A stretch of DNA of 64,000 nucleotides, from positions 47,767,682 to 47,831,681 of the forward strand of contig CM042087.1 in the NCBI GenBank assembly GCA_023512835.1, in the 5' to 3' direction. Source of the DNA: Taxillus chinensis. Lineage: Eukaryota > Streptophyta > Magnoliopsida > Santalales > Loranthaceae. A program made the position numbers and the translations under genes. This document shows, piece after piece, positions 46,477 through 58,927 of the stretch; the first letter of the stretch is position 1; the number at the start of each line of letters is the position of its first letter. The notes below the pieces were generated by a model that saw only the letters and a list, made by a program, of their open reading frames with translations, had not been told where the DNA came from and did no database searches.

Positions 46477-46481
46477 GTAAC

Positions 46482-48397
46482 ATATCATCATCTCAACAAA
46501 TAAAGTAGTTCTCTTCACTTTGTTTCATTACTTCTTTGTTCAATAATCTAAATGACATTGTATAACTCTCTAAACAGATTTGGTGTGGCATGTTAATGTA
46601 TACCAGATCTTCTATATATACCTTTAAATGTTGTCGTTCCACTTAATAAAGCATTTGTTTTCTTCTAAATCTTCACGACCTATTATCTCATTAAATAGAA
46701 TGATGACGTTTCTAAGTCCAAGGAAGCTATTTTGTCAAGTTGATGTACTCTAGTGGTTCTAGCTAGTCAATTAAATGTCACTATTAATGAATCAAGCATG
46801 TCTAGTTTATCATCCTTCTGTCATTCAATGGATCTGCAGGCTGAAATGATGTCATTCTACTAAGTGTAAACCTTTATTTTCTTCACTAAGTGTAAAACAC
46901 CTTCTGGTGATCTCTAAACCTTTGCTTTCTTCACATGGATTGCTTCTTTATGTATTTTGTTGGGCTATGTTTGGTTACAAAATAGATTAATATTACTTTT
47001 AGGCTTGTTTTGTGACCAAATATTATCCAGTCATGATTTCTTATATGGGTTCACTCAATAATATCGCTTTACAAAATTACCATTTATGAATAACACTTAA
47101 GGATTAGCTTAAATCTTTTATTTGATTTAAACACTCTTCAACCTTAGCTTGTTTTAATATTTTAATTCTTCTAAGTTCTCCTTGTACTTTTTCTGAGTTA
47201 AAACACTCAACAAAAACTTTTAAAGCTATAGTGAATGTCCTCTATAACTAATTTACAAAAAATAGGCAAAGACCAACGTTTAAGAAATTGAAGATTTAAA
47301 TAATTCAGACTATTGCAACATTAGTAAAAGAATGCTTAAAAACATTATGTCAAAGCTTTGGATTGTTATAGATAATTAAATTAATGCTCTCAAAACCGTT
47401 CGATCGTCAAAATGATTTCTATATAGATTCTCTAAATCCATCCAACAAAATTGGTAAAAGCATTAAAAATTTATTTAAGTAAAGTTAAATTAAAAACTTG
47501 AGAAAACTAGTCTAATTAGAGGTTATATCACATTACACAAACTTTTATCAACATCAAACAATGATTAAAAACTAAGAACCAAAAAAACTTTTAGGCAAAA
47601 AAGGGGCAAACATCAATAAGGTATTATTACACGTATGTTATATATATAACTTTATTTATCTAGTTTTTGTCACTTTATAACAAATTTTAAAATGACAATT
47701 ATATTTTAAAAAACTATATATGGATTCTTTTATTTAAAGTATGGATATATAGTATTACATAATTAACCAACAAATGAAAACCTTTATGAAATTATTAAAT
47801 TAGTATTTCTCTTTAAAATGCTAAATTAAATTTGTATTTTATTTTTACTTTTAATTTATTTATAATCATATAAAGATTTGAATATTTAAAATATTTAAAA
47901 TATTATTTTTATTACTGATAAATTTGGTTTGTGCTTATATTGTTTGCATATAATCCATACAAACTTTTGAAAAAAATATTAAATCAAATATATTATTAAA
48001 ACATACTTTCAAATAAATATTACCATGCATGATGTCCTTCATTTAGTGAATACAAAATTTGTAATATCCAATATATTAAATAAATTGTTAGAATAATTTA
48101 AAAGTATATTAACTCTTCAAAAGTCAAATATCAACTTAAATTCAACATAAATTTAGAACAAATCAGTAAAAATTCAAAATAACCTACTTTTTAATTGCCT
48201 TGATCCACCACAATGCCACCATTGTAACCAAATAACCTCATGTCTCCACTTTAGCTTAATAACACCCACCAATCCTATAAACACACCTACCTTATAATAT
48301 ATTTCAAAATAACCATTTAATATTAGAGTAAATTGACAGAAATACGCTTTCAGATTTACAAACCCACCACCTTCGTCCACGTCGCCAATGTTTGCTT
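46482..48397. other. Gene-free AT-rich DNA
   Basis: No gene, no clear element ends. The 47.6-48.2 kb part is extremely AT-rich. Confidence 0.5.
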
Positions 48398-48420
48398 CCC
48401 CCCCCCCCCCCCCCCCCCCC
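48398..48420. repeat. Poly(C) tract, 23 bases
   Basis: Twenty-three consecutive C. It sits exactly at the boundary between AT-rich DNA and a copy of the dispersed repeat that follows. Confidence 0.95.
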
Positions 48421-48439
48421 TTTCAATTCTAGGGTACCA

Positions 48440-49050
48440 AGAGCACTATTGTCCATTGTCATGGTCACGAGGGTTGACATTTGGGGACGCCATAATTTTT
48501 CACAAATAGGATGAATTAATATTAATTGAGTAATCCTATGTATAATTTATGATAAGAAAAGACTAATTTTGATTGAAATTTGATCGATTTTGAGTACATT
48601 CGATGATTGAGGGTGAAAACCCTACGTGGTGGGAAAGAGGTAGAAGATGATGAAAAGGGGGATATAGGGTCATTAAATGTGTTTTATAAACAAGGTGTTT
48701 GAGTTTAATTTAGTGTCTTTGAGCTTCGGTTTGAGAAATAAGGATTTGTCTCAAACTAAAGTTATCCAAATGACGCCATGGCAATTCTGTCTCATACCAA
48801 AGTTGTGTTTACTTTAGTTTATAACTGTTCTCTTGAAGTATGCTTCTATCTTAAACCAAAGTTATCCAAACAATGTCGTGACTGTTTTACATTAATTTGG
48901 ATGCACAATCAATCTTGTATGTCCCACCCCTCATACGGTGGGTGAACTAATATTTTTTTTATTTCCTTTTTTGTAAAAGCTACTTAGTCAAATCACAAAT
49001 TGATAGTATAGTCATTTCACAAAAGTGAATGTATTAATCATTTCGGTAGG
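48440..49050 (+). repeat. Dispersed repeat R, copy outside the LRR cluster
   Basis: Diverged copy of the repeat at 715-1210 and 18465-18960: shared stretches include TTAATTGAGTAATC, AATTTATGATAAGAAAAGA, TGAGGGTGAAAACCCTA, GTGGTGGG.AAGAGGTAGAAG, and later GCTA.TTAGTCAAATCACAAA. No coding frame. A TA/CATA microsatellite follows at 49070-49103. Class unknown. Confidence 0.7.
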
Positions 49051-50968
49051 TGTGAATATCCCTCCCCATATACATATACATATACATATATATATATATA
49101 TATGCCTAGATTTTACTGTCCTAACCATACAAATTTTTGTTTGCCTTTAAGACTTCTAAGGACATGCTAAATGTTGCATTTCATTTTCCCTAATTAAGCA
49201 TGCACAGGCAAGCAGTAAACAAACAAACAAGGTCATACACCTCTTCATGACCATCATTGCCACCGTCTTCAAGGTGTCCTAACCATCGACCCCCATTGGT
49301 GATACAATTGAGAATCACTTGCCCCATCAACATGGAATGTCTTGTTGATTCTAAAAAATACATGAAACGTATATCTAAGGATCAAGTTTATATGTTTCTT
49401 GCAAGTCTTGATCATAATCTAGATTAAGTCAGTAGTCGTATTTTGGTTACCTCACTATTACTTACCCTAGAAAAAGTATACTCATTGGTTTGTCAGAAAG
49501 TGCAAAGACAAATGACTATAGGTATTAAGGATTGCTTTGAAAGTTTAACACTTATTGTCCATAAAGGAATTTTTCAGTCAACCCCTCCTACTGGTTCCTA
49601 AACTTATCATTGCACTCATTGCAATAGTATTACGCATATGATTGATACCTATTGGAAGAAGCATGGATACCCAAAATGGTATAAACTCAAGAAACTAAGA
49701 TAAAAAAACAACAAAAAATCATCTTCTATGGCTTTATCTGAGAGCCATCACTCTTTTGCTTCTTATATCTATTGACGATCCTATCCAGAAGGTGATTCTA
49801 ATGTGGCATTACTTTCTTTTACCGATGATACTTGGGTTATTAATTCTAGAGCTACTAATTACATAAGTAGTGATTTCTATTTAATTACCTCTCTTATGTC
49901 TTTACCTATTAAATTTATCCAAGTTGCTAATGGGACTCTCATGCCTATTACTGTAGCTGAAAATCTCTCTCTTACACACATAATTTTTTCATGTCTTCAG
50001 TTTTACTTGTCCATCCTGTTTCAAATAATCTTCTATTTATTAGTTAAATTACCAAACATCTTAATTATTTTGTAACATTTTATCTCACTTATTGTGTGTT
50101 TTGGGACCATCTCACAAAGATGACGATTAGCATTGATAAAGAAAAAGGATGATTATATTACTAGGAGGAGGCAAAACCTTTGAACTCTAAGTCTAGTTAG
50201 GGGTTCCAAAAGGTGAATGAGACATTTGCCAAAGGAAAAAAAACTTTTATGGCATTATCGTTTACGACATTTTTCTTTTACCTATTTAGATCAGTTATTT
50301 TGTCATTTGTTTTTCAATATTTTTGTTTCTATTTTAAAGTGTGTATAATGCATTTATACTAAGAATCAATGTGTTCCCATCAAAGTTACTTTCAATAAAA
50401 GTTACATTCATTTTTCATGTGTTTATACGAATGTTTGGGGACCTTTCTCTGCCGCTTCTGCTTCAGGACATAAATATTTTGTGTATTTTATTGACAATTG
50501 TACTTAGGTGAGTTAGATATATTTGATGAAATTTGAAAGTAATGTTATTCATGTCATTACTCAATTTTATCAAATGATTATCACATAATTTCATACTCTA
50601 GTTCGTGTGTTTCATTCTAATAATGGTCATAAGTTTGTAAATCAAATCTTTGGTTGCCTTCTTTCAAAAACATGTATCCTCCATTGGATAACATGAGTTA
50701 ACACACCGATGCAGAATGGCGTCACAAAACATAAAAATCGACATTTACTTGAGGTAGCTTGGACTATATGTTTTATTATGCATGTCTCTAAACATTTTGA
50801 GGTTAGTGCTATTATGATTGTCATATGCCTTATCAATCGAATGCTTGCTCCTGTCATTAATTATAAAACTCCCTGGAGGATATTATCACACTTGCACCAT
50901 ATATCCCTTTAGCACTTAACATTTGTCCTAAAATTTTGTTGTTGTGTTATGTTCATATATACCAACTC

Positions 50969-52723
50969 TGTAGTGACCCGTGTTTAGGTATTTTATGAGA
51001 TAGTCTTTATTTGATAATGAAGATATCCAATTGGTATTGCACTTGGCGATACGAGAATTTTGGCTATAGTTGGGTTTAATTTGGAGTTTGAGATCTCAAA
51101 AGGTTCATTGTGTAATTGTAAGTTTTTATTAATTAAAGAGACGAGTAGAAAATATAAATAGGGGAAAAAGAGAGAGACTCACAACGGGATCATTTTGCAT
51201 TTCACTGCTTTAGTGAAAGAGAGAGAGCGATTGGAGGTGGAACTTACCGAATCGGAACTAAGAGCTTGGGTCTTGAGGTTGATTTATCCATGAATCCTTA
51301 CCAAGTAGGTGTTTCTGAACTTTTTACCTTGATTCTATTTTGATATGCATGATTTTGGCATGATCTGTGTAATTTCATATGAACCCTAGATTTGGAAGGA
51401 AATCCAATTTTGGGTTAAATATTGTAATTTAAGTACATAATATGTGATCAAAACCTAAAATATAGTATTGGGTATGAATTTTATGAGTTTTTGGAGTGTT
51501 TGTGAGGGTTTGGGAGCCGTTGGGTTGATTCCAGATGAGAAATAGGTAGAAACGATGATAAACAGTAACCTTAGTGAACTGTGAGGTCAAAGACAGGAGC
51601 CTCAAGGCAGCAGACATTTGAATGAAGACATTCGATGAAGAATTTTAAAAAAAGATCCAAAATGAGTTCCAAAAAAAAGATCCGAAAGGAAATTTGAAAA
51701 AAGATTTAAGAAAGTTAAGCTTCGAGACAGTTGAGGCCAAGAGTTCTAGGGAGCTATTGAGGGCTAGTCCTTTTTATGTTATTCCTAACCTAGGTTTTGT
51801 GTATAAAATAAATCCTTATGCCTTTTTCGAGGTATGAATTTTGTTGTTTCCTTGGCATGAAATGTTATGCGGTATAGATATGGTTATGGGTTTAGAACCT
51901 CATGGCGTTCGGAGGCCTTGATTATGGGGTTTTGTTAATTTGATTGGTTGGTCAACTGATGTCCCATATAGGGCTGGCTAGGAGCCGAGATCCCCTACAT
52001 GGCTAGTTAACAGCAAAAGTCCCACGGGTAGCTACTTTTCATGTTATGTTCCCACTATGGAAGCTGGGCTATAAGAGAGATTTGCCCTATGCTGATCATC
52101 TAAGTTGTGAACTGTTTGTGTGACTTAATGATGTGGACCTTGTATGTTTATGCTTTCATTAGTATTGCATAGTAACTTATTGTGTGGACGTCATTGTGTG
52201 TGTATATGCTTTCATTGGTATTGCATATGACACTATGTACATTGTTGTGTGGTTATGCATTCATTAGCACAAGTATACACAGGCAGTGTATTATAAGTCA
52301 CCTATCAAGCATTTGTGCTTATCCTATGTTGCTATCTTGATTTTCAAGTTCAGGCAGGAGGTAGCCTTGGGGTTTGCAATCGAATAAATCAAGTAGATCG
52401 GATCTCATTGATGTATGGGACTATGTCCATTTTGATTGTTTTGTATTATTATTATATTTTCTTCTCGAGCATGGGTCTGTAGTTGTTGTACTAGTTCTCA
52501 TAATAAGTATATTATACTATGATGATATTGTATTTGATATTTTATGTAGTCACATGTTTGGGAGTGTACATGAATACCCTTGTTGTATGATTGTATAAGT
52601 GCATTTAGGCAGCACCCACGGTGTGCCCCTTTCGGTGATAGTCACCAACCCCTTGCCCTCGGGTGCGGGGTAGGGGGTAATCACGTGCCCGGTACCGGGT
52701 CTCCTAGAGTTGCGGGCGTATTA
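50969..52723. mobile_element. Probable solo LTR of a Ty3/gypsy-type element
   Basis: 1,755 bp starting TGTAGTGACCCGTG and ending GGGCGTATTA, flanked by AACTC on both sides (50964-50968, 52724-52728). The 5' end resembles LTRs of plant gypsy elements that begin TGTAGTGACCC. A TATA-like AATATAAATAGGGG lies near 51153. The 3' end is TA rather than the usual CA. It interrupts the copia integrase frame. No internal domain remains. Confidence 0.65.
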
Positions 52724-52728
52724 AACTC

Positions 52729-53196
52729 TGTAACAGCCCAAGTCCTCCGTAGCACGATATTGTCCGGTTCATGGCCCACGCCCAATCCCCGATTTTGTTC
52801 TTAGCAGTGCCACATAGGCACCCCAAAAGGCATCGTGCCAGGAGTGGTATCCACGCCCTCTTAAGAGGCACGCTTCGTTCTCCTCCCCATCCGATGTGGG
52901 ACTTGCAAAGTCCTCAGACTCTACAATCTACCCCCCTTAGGAGGCCCACGTCCCCGTGGGACTATGGCACACTGACCCAGTCCCCAGCTCTGATACCATC
53001 TATAACAGCCCAACTCCCCCGTAGCACGATATTGTCCGATTCAGGGCCCAAGCCCAATCCCCGGTTTTGTTCTTGGTAGTGCCACACAGCCACCCCAAAA
53101 GGCCTCGTGCCAAGAAAGGTCTACACGCCCTCTTAAGAGGCACGCTTCATTCTCCTCCCAGCCGATGTGGGACTTGCAAAGTCCTCAGACTCTACA
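52729..53196 (-). mobile_element. TRIM retrotransposon (468 bp)
   Basis: Two direct repeats of 197 and 196 bp (52729-52925 and 53001-53196; TGTAACAGCCCAA to CAGACTCTACA) around only 75 bp. The spacer holds a reversed tRNA-iMet primer site, GCTCTGATACCA (52987-52998; - strand TGGTATCAGAGC), 2 bp from the right repeat, and a purine tract next to the left repeat on the - strand. It is flanked by AACTC (52724-52728 and 53197-53201). The repeats differ at about 20 positions (about 10%). These are the features of a terminal-repeat retrotransposon in miniature; it codes for nothing. Confidence 0.9.
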
Positions 53197-54640
53197 AACT
53201 CCATAAGGATAAACTTAATTCTCGTGCTCTTAAATATGTATTTTTGAGTTACTCAAAATTTTAAAAAGGATTATAAATGTTTTTATCCTATTACGAGTAA
53301 ATGTTAAGTGTTTATGGATGATCAATTTTGTGAGCAAAATCTTGTGTTTCTAGAAATGTATCCCTTGCTCCTTTTCATGGGAAGTTTCATAGTAAGGAAA
53401 ATAAACAACAATGGTTGGATTAAAAAAAAGATGCAGATTTCAGGGAAGAAGGAAGATTTGGTTGTTATCAGTGAGGAGTCTAAGTCAAGGTGAGAATGAA
53501 AGGCTACCTAGGGTGATTGGAAAATACTACACAAGACAAACGTGTGCTACTTTCAACTTTGATCCTCCTCTCAATGATACAACCATACCATTAGAAAATT
53601 CTTCTGTGATTAACCATACGATACAAATTCTTACCGAGGTACTTGCTTCTTCACATATATCTCTAATTGCAAATGATACTTTGGGTTCTAACCCTATCCC
53701 ATGAACCGAAGATATCCTCTTTATAACCGTAAAGCGCGTGCTAGATTAAGTTTTTCAAATCCTCATTTAATGTTGTTTATTATATTTTTTGACGTCATCT
53801 CTTATCATCATCTGTTTAAGTCTCACCTAACTTTTGCTCTTTAGTTGTCTTTTATGTCTATTCATTATCATTTTCAGGAAGCTCTTAGAAATCCCAAATG
53901 AAAATCTACTATGTTAGAGGAAATAAAAGCCCTTTAGAAAAACTCCACTTAAAGTTACCTCTGAATAAAAAGACAATGGAATGTAAATATGTGTTTATGG
54001 TAAAGTACAAGTTAAATAAGATTGTAAAGAAATACAAGGTCAAATTAGCTGCTAAGAGTTATACCCAAACATATAGCATTGACTATCAATAAATGTTTGC
54101 TCCTATGGTTAAAATGAGTATTGTTAGAATTATACTTTTTCTTACAACTAATCTAAATTGGTCGTTACAATAATTTGATGTGAAAATTATTTTTCCTTAA
54201 TGGGGATTTAGTGGAAAAGGTGTATATGATCCTCCTTTAGGTATGAAAATAAAAAAGAATGTTATATAGTTTGAAACAGTCACCAAAAGCTTGGTTAGGT
54301 TAATTAAGTTGCTTAATGCAAATATATGATTTCAAGCAAGTTTTGGCTTATCTCACTTCGTTCTATAAAAGATATGATGGTGATATTACTTTGCTTATTA
54401 TTTATGTTGATGACATGATAGTTACAAGTAATAACATAAATGAGATTATAAAAATAAAAAATTCAATGTCGAAGGAGTTTGAAATAAAAGATTTGGGGGC
54501 TCTAAAATATTTCATTAGCATTGAAGTATTTTAATTCAAACATAGAATTTTTCTCTCTCAACGAAAGTATGTTTTAGACTTCCTGGCTAAAACTGGTAAC
54601 TCATCCTATGAACTTGGAGATACTCTAATTGAGGTGAACC

Positions 54641-56700
54641 ATGGTCTTATTATCTACATTTAACCTAGTATGCAATCAGTGATATGAGTCAATTTATGCA
54701 TAATCTGAGTGATCAACAAATGAATGTTATAAACTCGTATTCTTGCATATCTAAATTTCTACTATACCCAATATAAAATGCTAATTTTTCCAAACAAACA
54801 AGTTGGCGTTAAAAAGCTTAGCAAGAAAAATGATATTTGTTTATCAACAAAATGCATTCCAAATAAAGTAAGTTTATATACATGCATGAATTGCACATAT
54901 GATATTGTGCTAGGAGTGGAGTGATCTTTACTTTTTATTAAAAAAAATATCACTAACACAATGCCACATGCACAATTAGGGTGTGATTGGTACATACTAC
55001 ACATGCAACTAGATTTTTTGCTTGTAAGTACTAAAAAGGCTTGAAGCTCCATTACGATAAAAGGAACTATGGTGATATTTGGTATGTGCTTTCATTTTTA
55101 TGTTTTTGTTTCATAATTTAATACTTTATTGAAATTAAAATTTGAATTCTTAATTTTAAAAATAAATTTTGTTTGATAGGAGGGAGAATGTATTTTTTTA
55201 AAATATGTTTTATTTAAAATTGAGTCCTATGGAAAATAAAATATAGTGGATCCAAACAATAAAGTAAAAGAAAAGGGAGGAAATTTTAAAAAAAAATTAA
55301 TTAAGTCCCACAAAAAATTTTGAATTTAGATTTTTTTAAAAAAGTAAAACTTATTCTGAAAAATAATTACTTTATTGAGAAAATATATGTACCAAACACA
55401 CTTTATCGACTAAATTCTACTTTTAAATAACAAAATTAAGTTTTGAATCTTGCAAATCAAACAAGCCCTATGTGTTTAAGAATCATGTCCTGAATTTAAA
55501 CTACTAATTTGTCATAGGATAGGATATAAACATACACCCAATTGATTACCACAAACACCTGTCACTTTTTATATAATGTAAAACTAAAATAACATTAAAA
55601 ATAAAATGTTCAAAAACCATTATTCAAACTTTGTATTTATCTTCTGACAATATTTTTTAAATAAATTTATTTAAATTTCGTATCATATTTATTCAAAAAT
55701 AGTTATTTAAATATTATATTTATATTCTAATAATAGTCTTTAAACATTTTATTCATGCTCGAATAATGCTTTAAAATATTTACATATGAATTATGTTCTA
55801 TTATTATTATTTAAATATTTTTATTATTATTATTATAAGAACTATTTTAGTCATTCCATATTGCCAGTGTGGGTGTATTAATAAGATCGGTGGATGTAAA
55901 TTTCCGTTCTTTTATCATATTCCTCCCAAGCAAACAAGTTAGCATTTAAAAGCATAGCAAGAAAAATGGCATCTATTTAAATGTATTCCAAATACTATAT
56001 TAAGAGCTCCATTACATTTATGTTACATTTTATGGACTAAAATAGTAAAGTATTTCTAATAATATTAGGAATGATGAGATTTAATAATAATTAATCCACA
56101 TTATGATACTATTTTATAAATGAAAGGATTAATTACTACAATGGTATAATTTAAAATTTTCTTTTACATCTTTTATTTGAAAAAATAGACAATAATGTAT
56201 TTCTATAAAAAATTTTATCACATGTCCTGTCAAACAACCTTCATAATCAGCAAATGAAAACATTAATATCATACTCACCAAACGCAGCGTAAAAGGAACT
56301 ATGCATTTAAGAATCATTTACTACAAAATAGATCTAGGAGAATATCTACCAAGATACACCAAAACGGGACCTCCAGGTTCAGCTACAAAATCACAATATT
56401 TGCATATTAAGGCTTCCTTAAAAAAAAAAAAAAACAGTTATCATGGTTCCACAGTATATAATAGTGGTTTCACATCCTTTGGGGATAGATCAGGAAAATC
56501 GAAAAGGAAAACCTGCACAGCCGCAGTGGTTTCTGACTTCTGACGGGCTCCAAGTCTCCACAAAGAGCCTTCATTTCCGGCAGCTTCAATAAAGTTCAAA
56601 ATATCAAGCTCTTTGGTTATTGGATGGATCCAACAAGCAATGCTACCTATCACCTTGCCACAGCAGCTGGGAAGAAACATTGGGAGGGAAAAGCAGTGAA
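54641..56700. other. Gene-free AT-rich DNA with a diverged direct repeat
   Basis: AACAAGTTGGCGTTAAAAAG through ATGCATTCCAAATA at 54790-54865 is repeated, diverged, at 55931-55997 (AACAAGTTAGCATTTAAAAG). Between them about 55066-55405 has weakly inverted ends (TATTTGGTATGT, ACCAAACACAC), a possible old MITE. A 79-codon - strand frame at 56441-56680 is not recognised and not supported as a gene. Confidence 0.45.
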
Positions 56701-56701
56701 T

Positions 56702-56725
56702 GGGGGGGGGGGGGGGGGGGGGGGG
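56702..56725. repeat. Poly(G) tract, 24 bases
   Basis: Twenty-four consecutive G, in otherwise mixed sequence about 460 bp past the WAV2 stop codon. Confidence 0.95.
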
Positions 56726-57187
56726 TATGACAACAGCACTTCAGATCACGATGTAAAGGAACTTTCTCTAAGCCTTGGCATTTTAGTCACAAAAATTGAA
56801 ATTAGTAAAATAACAAATCTGTCCTTTTGTCCTTTTCAAAATAACAAACAAACAAACAGTAACGGTAATAGAAAATTTTCAAATCTGTCTTTTTGAAGCT
56901 TTGATCTTTTAAGATCATCAATCCAGAGCAGATACCTGGTTATGAAAATACAGCAATCTATATTTTCCAATATTAATAGATTACAAAATCAACACCCCAG
57001 TTATTAGCAACACCACAGTGCAATCAGAAGCCCACTCAACGTGTAGCCCTTGATTTAAAAGAGACACAGATAGCACATAGAATAACCAACAGAAACTAGC
57101 AGAAGCCCCAGTCATATGCAGGCATTGCGAAAAAATCCTGCCCAAAAAAAACCACCATAGGCCTAGAAATAAGCATTTAAATGTAAA

Positions 57188-57712
57188 TCATAGAGTAGGG
57201 AAATCCTGCCCCCATTTACCATTATTGTTTTGGGATGCATTACTGTCTTCCTTCACCGGAGCATTCTTTTCAATGAATTGCCGAATTGCCTTCCAATAGT
57301 TATCTCCACCGACTTCCCACGTGTCCATATGCATGCCATTAGGAACTGCCACAAAATTACAATTCTTGTTGCGAGCAGCTGCTTTAGCATACAACATTTC
57401 CATGTGTTTAGGGGGGACCATCTCATCTCGCAATCCAGATAGGAAAAGGATTGGCCTCTTAACCTGCAGTATGAGGTCATAAATTTTAATGCAACAGGTC
57501 GAGGAAACAACTGAACGGTAAAAATGGTCTACCGACTGCAGCCTCACCTCTCCAATTATATCAATGGTTTTCCATGGGGAGCGGACAACAAAATTAAGGA
57601 TCTTAAACCCTTTTGAACTACTTCCTCCAATAAACCATTTCAGGAAGGGCAGTACAACCCCAGCCATGTCCAGGATAGATGTAAAAGTATTCTCCAATAT
57701 CAATGCAGCAAC
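57188..57712 (-). CDS. WAV2: WAV2-like alpha/beta hydrolase, last two exons
   Basis: Exons 57712-57548 (VAALILENTFTSILDMAG, FLKWFIGGSSS, NFVVRSPWKTIDIIGE) and 57463-57188 (VKRPILFLSGLRDEMVPP, MLYAKAAARN, GMHMDTW) match the C-terminal part of WAV2/BEM46 (ABHD13-type) hydrolases. The Asp of GLRDE and the His of GMHMD are the expected catalytic acid and base. WAV2 affects root bending and is membrane-associated in Arabidopsis. The intron (57547-57464, GTGAGG...CTGCAG) is only 84 nt, a multiple of three and free of stops. A good acceptor (TTTACTGCAG) precedes 57712. The nucleophile Ser exon (GxSxG) and everything upstream were not found in the remaining 6.3 kb, so the gene either has a very long transposon-filled intron or is a 3' fragment. 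Confidence 0.85.
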   Translation of the reverse strand, partial: VAALILENTFTSILDMAGVVLPFLKWFIGGSSSKGFKILNFVVRSPWKTIDIIGEVRLQSVDHFYRSVVSSTCCIKIYDLILQVKRPILFLSGLRDEMVPPKHMEMLYAKAAARNKNCNFVAVPNGMHMDTWEVGGDNYWKAIRQFIEKNAPVKEDSNASQNNNGKWGQDFPTL

Positions 57713-58064
57713 CTGCAGTAAAGAGACAAGCCAATCTTGTCATGGCTAAACGATAATGAGGTCTGCCTCTTTTTGGAGGCAAAGGAGAATAAAAAATCTT
57801 AAATAAATCACTCGAAGAATAATCATCATATGGCAATAGCACTAAAGAGGGAGGAAAAAAGGATGCAAAAACAGAAACATTGAGGGCATGTTTGGTGGGG
57901 TGGGAGGGTGGTTGGGTTTGAGTGGAAGATTCTCATGTTCATTTCAATTCTCTTGTTTGGTAAGACAAATCCATGATTCCCATGGAAATTCCATTCCAAT
58001 GAAAACAAAGCTTTTTCATAACCCTCATGACCCAGGTTTTGGGTGATTCCAATGAAGGTGAGAG

Positions 58065-58927
58065 CAAGGTTCAAAAATATGAAATGCGATACGGTACGGA
58101 TTTGATGTCGTACGCTAGGCAGGCACCTCAGTATGATTAAGGCGGGCATCTCAGACGCTAACGATAATTATTTTTTAATATATATAAGTATATAAATTTA
58201 TAACAAATAACTATAAAATTATATATGAATTTAAAAAAAAATTATGTAACCTAAATTTATAGTTTAATATATAGTAAATATTTAATATATAGTAAATGCT
58301 TATTTATAATTTAATCTTTATAAATTTAATATATTTATATAGTTATATAAATATTTATATAAAATTTTATATAAGTAATTTCTTTATATAGTTAATTTAA
58401 TATATTTATATAAATAAGTTATATATTTAAAATTTAAGTTAAGTATCAACGAAGACGCATACGATGACTTTGATAACGACACAGAGTCGACAACTCAGGA
58501 CAACGATTGACGAAGACACAGGAGTGCCGGACAACGATGACAATGGCGCTGGAGTGCCGAAAGACAACGATGATGGCACTGGAGTGCTGGACGACAACGA
58601 CAACGATGACGGCGCTAGGGTGCTAGACGACAACGGTGATGGAGTGCTGGACAACAGCGCTGGAGCTGGATGGGCCGACAACACGCTGGAGCTAGACTGG
58701 CCAACGACACACTAGACGACGCTGGATGGGGCAACGACGCTAGAAGGTGTGATAACGCTCCTTGGATCTGCCTGCGCTGCGGGTGCCTCATCCACTACCA
58801 AAACAGCCCACCTTAGGCTACCTCACTCATATGAGGCGTCCGACAGCTGGTACAGAATTTAAGGCACTGCCTCAATGTGGTTTGACGCCGAAACGGGCAA
58901 GGCGGCGCCTTGTTTTTTTGAACCTTG
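58065..58927. mobile_element. hAT-like non-autonomous element (863 bp)
   Basis: Perfect 13-bp inverted ends CAAGGTTCAAAAA / TTTTTGAACCTTG, flanked by imperfect 8-bp repeats GGTGAGAG (58057-58064) and GGTGGGAA (58928-58935). No transposase. The interior holds a very AT-rich part (58160-58440) and a GC-rich minisatellite. Confidence 0.7.
58516..58735. repeat. Degenerate GC-rich minisatellite
   Basis: Irregular 24-33 bp units around GGAGTGC(T/C)GGACGACAACGA with GATGGCGCT spacers, six or more copies. Both strands give open but low-complexity frames; not a gene. Confidence 0.75.

Larger units (their letters stand above)
49190..54640 (+). mobile_element. Decayed Ty1/copia element, host of nested insertions
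   Basis: Read with many stops on +: a gag/knuckle region (about 49550-49700); protease (49830-49960, WVINSRATNYISSDFYLI, FIQVANGTLMPI); integrase (50420-50960, DCT.., NRHLLEVA, CLINRMLAPVINYKTPW). The frame is split at 50964 and continues at 53202 (HKDKLNSRALKYVFLSYSKF). Then RT: 53960-54110 (KYKVKLAAKSYTQTYSIDYQ) and 54390-54530 (IIYVDDMIVTSNN, FEIKDLGALKYF). No LTRs were seen. An old, dead copy; a shorter relative lies at 62120-63110. Confidence 0.85.

Noticed and set aside
56441..56680. 79-codon - strand frame (IGSIACWIHPITKELDILNF)
   Set aside because: Looks protein-like but has no recognised family, no neighbouring exons and no conserved splice context.
58439..58715. Serine/proline-rich and Asp/Gly-rich frames
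   Set aside because: Product of the GC-rich minisatellite inside a hAT-like element.
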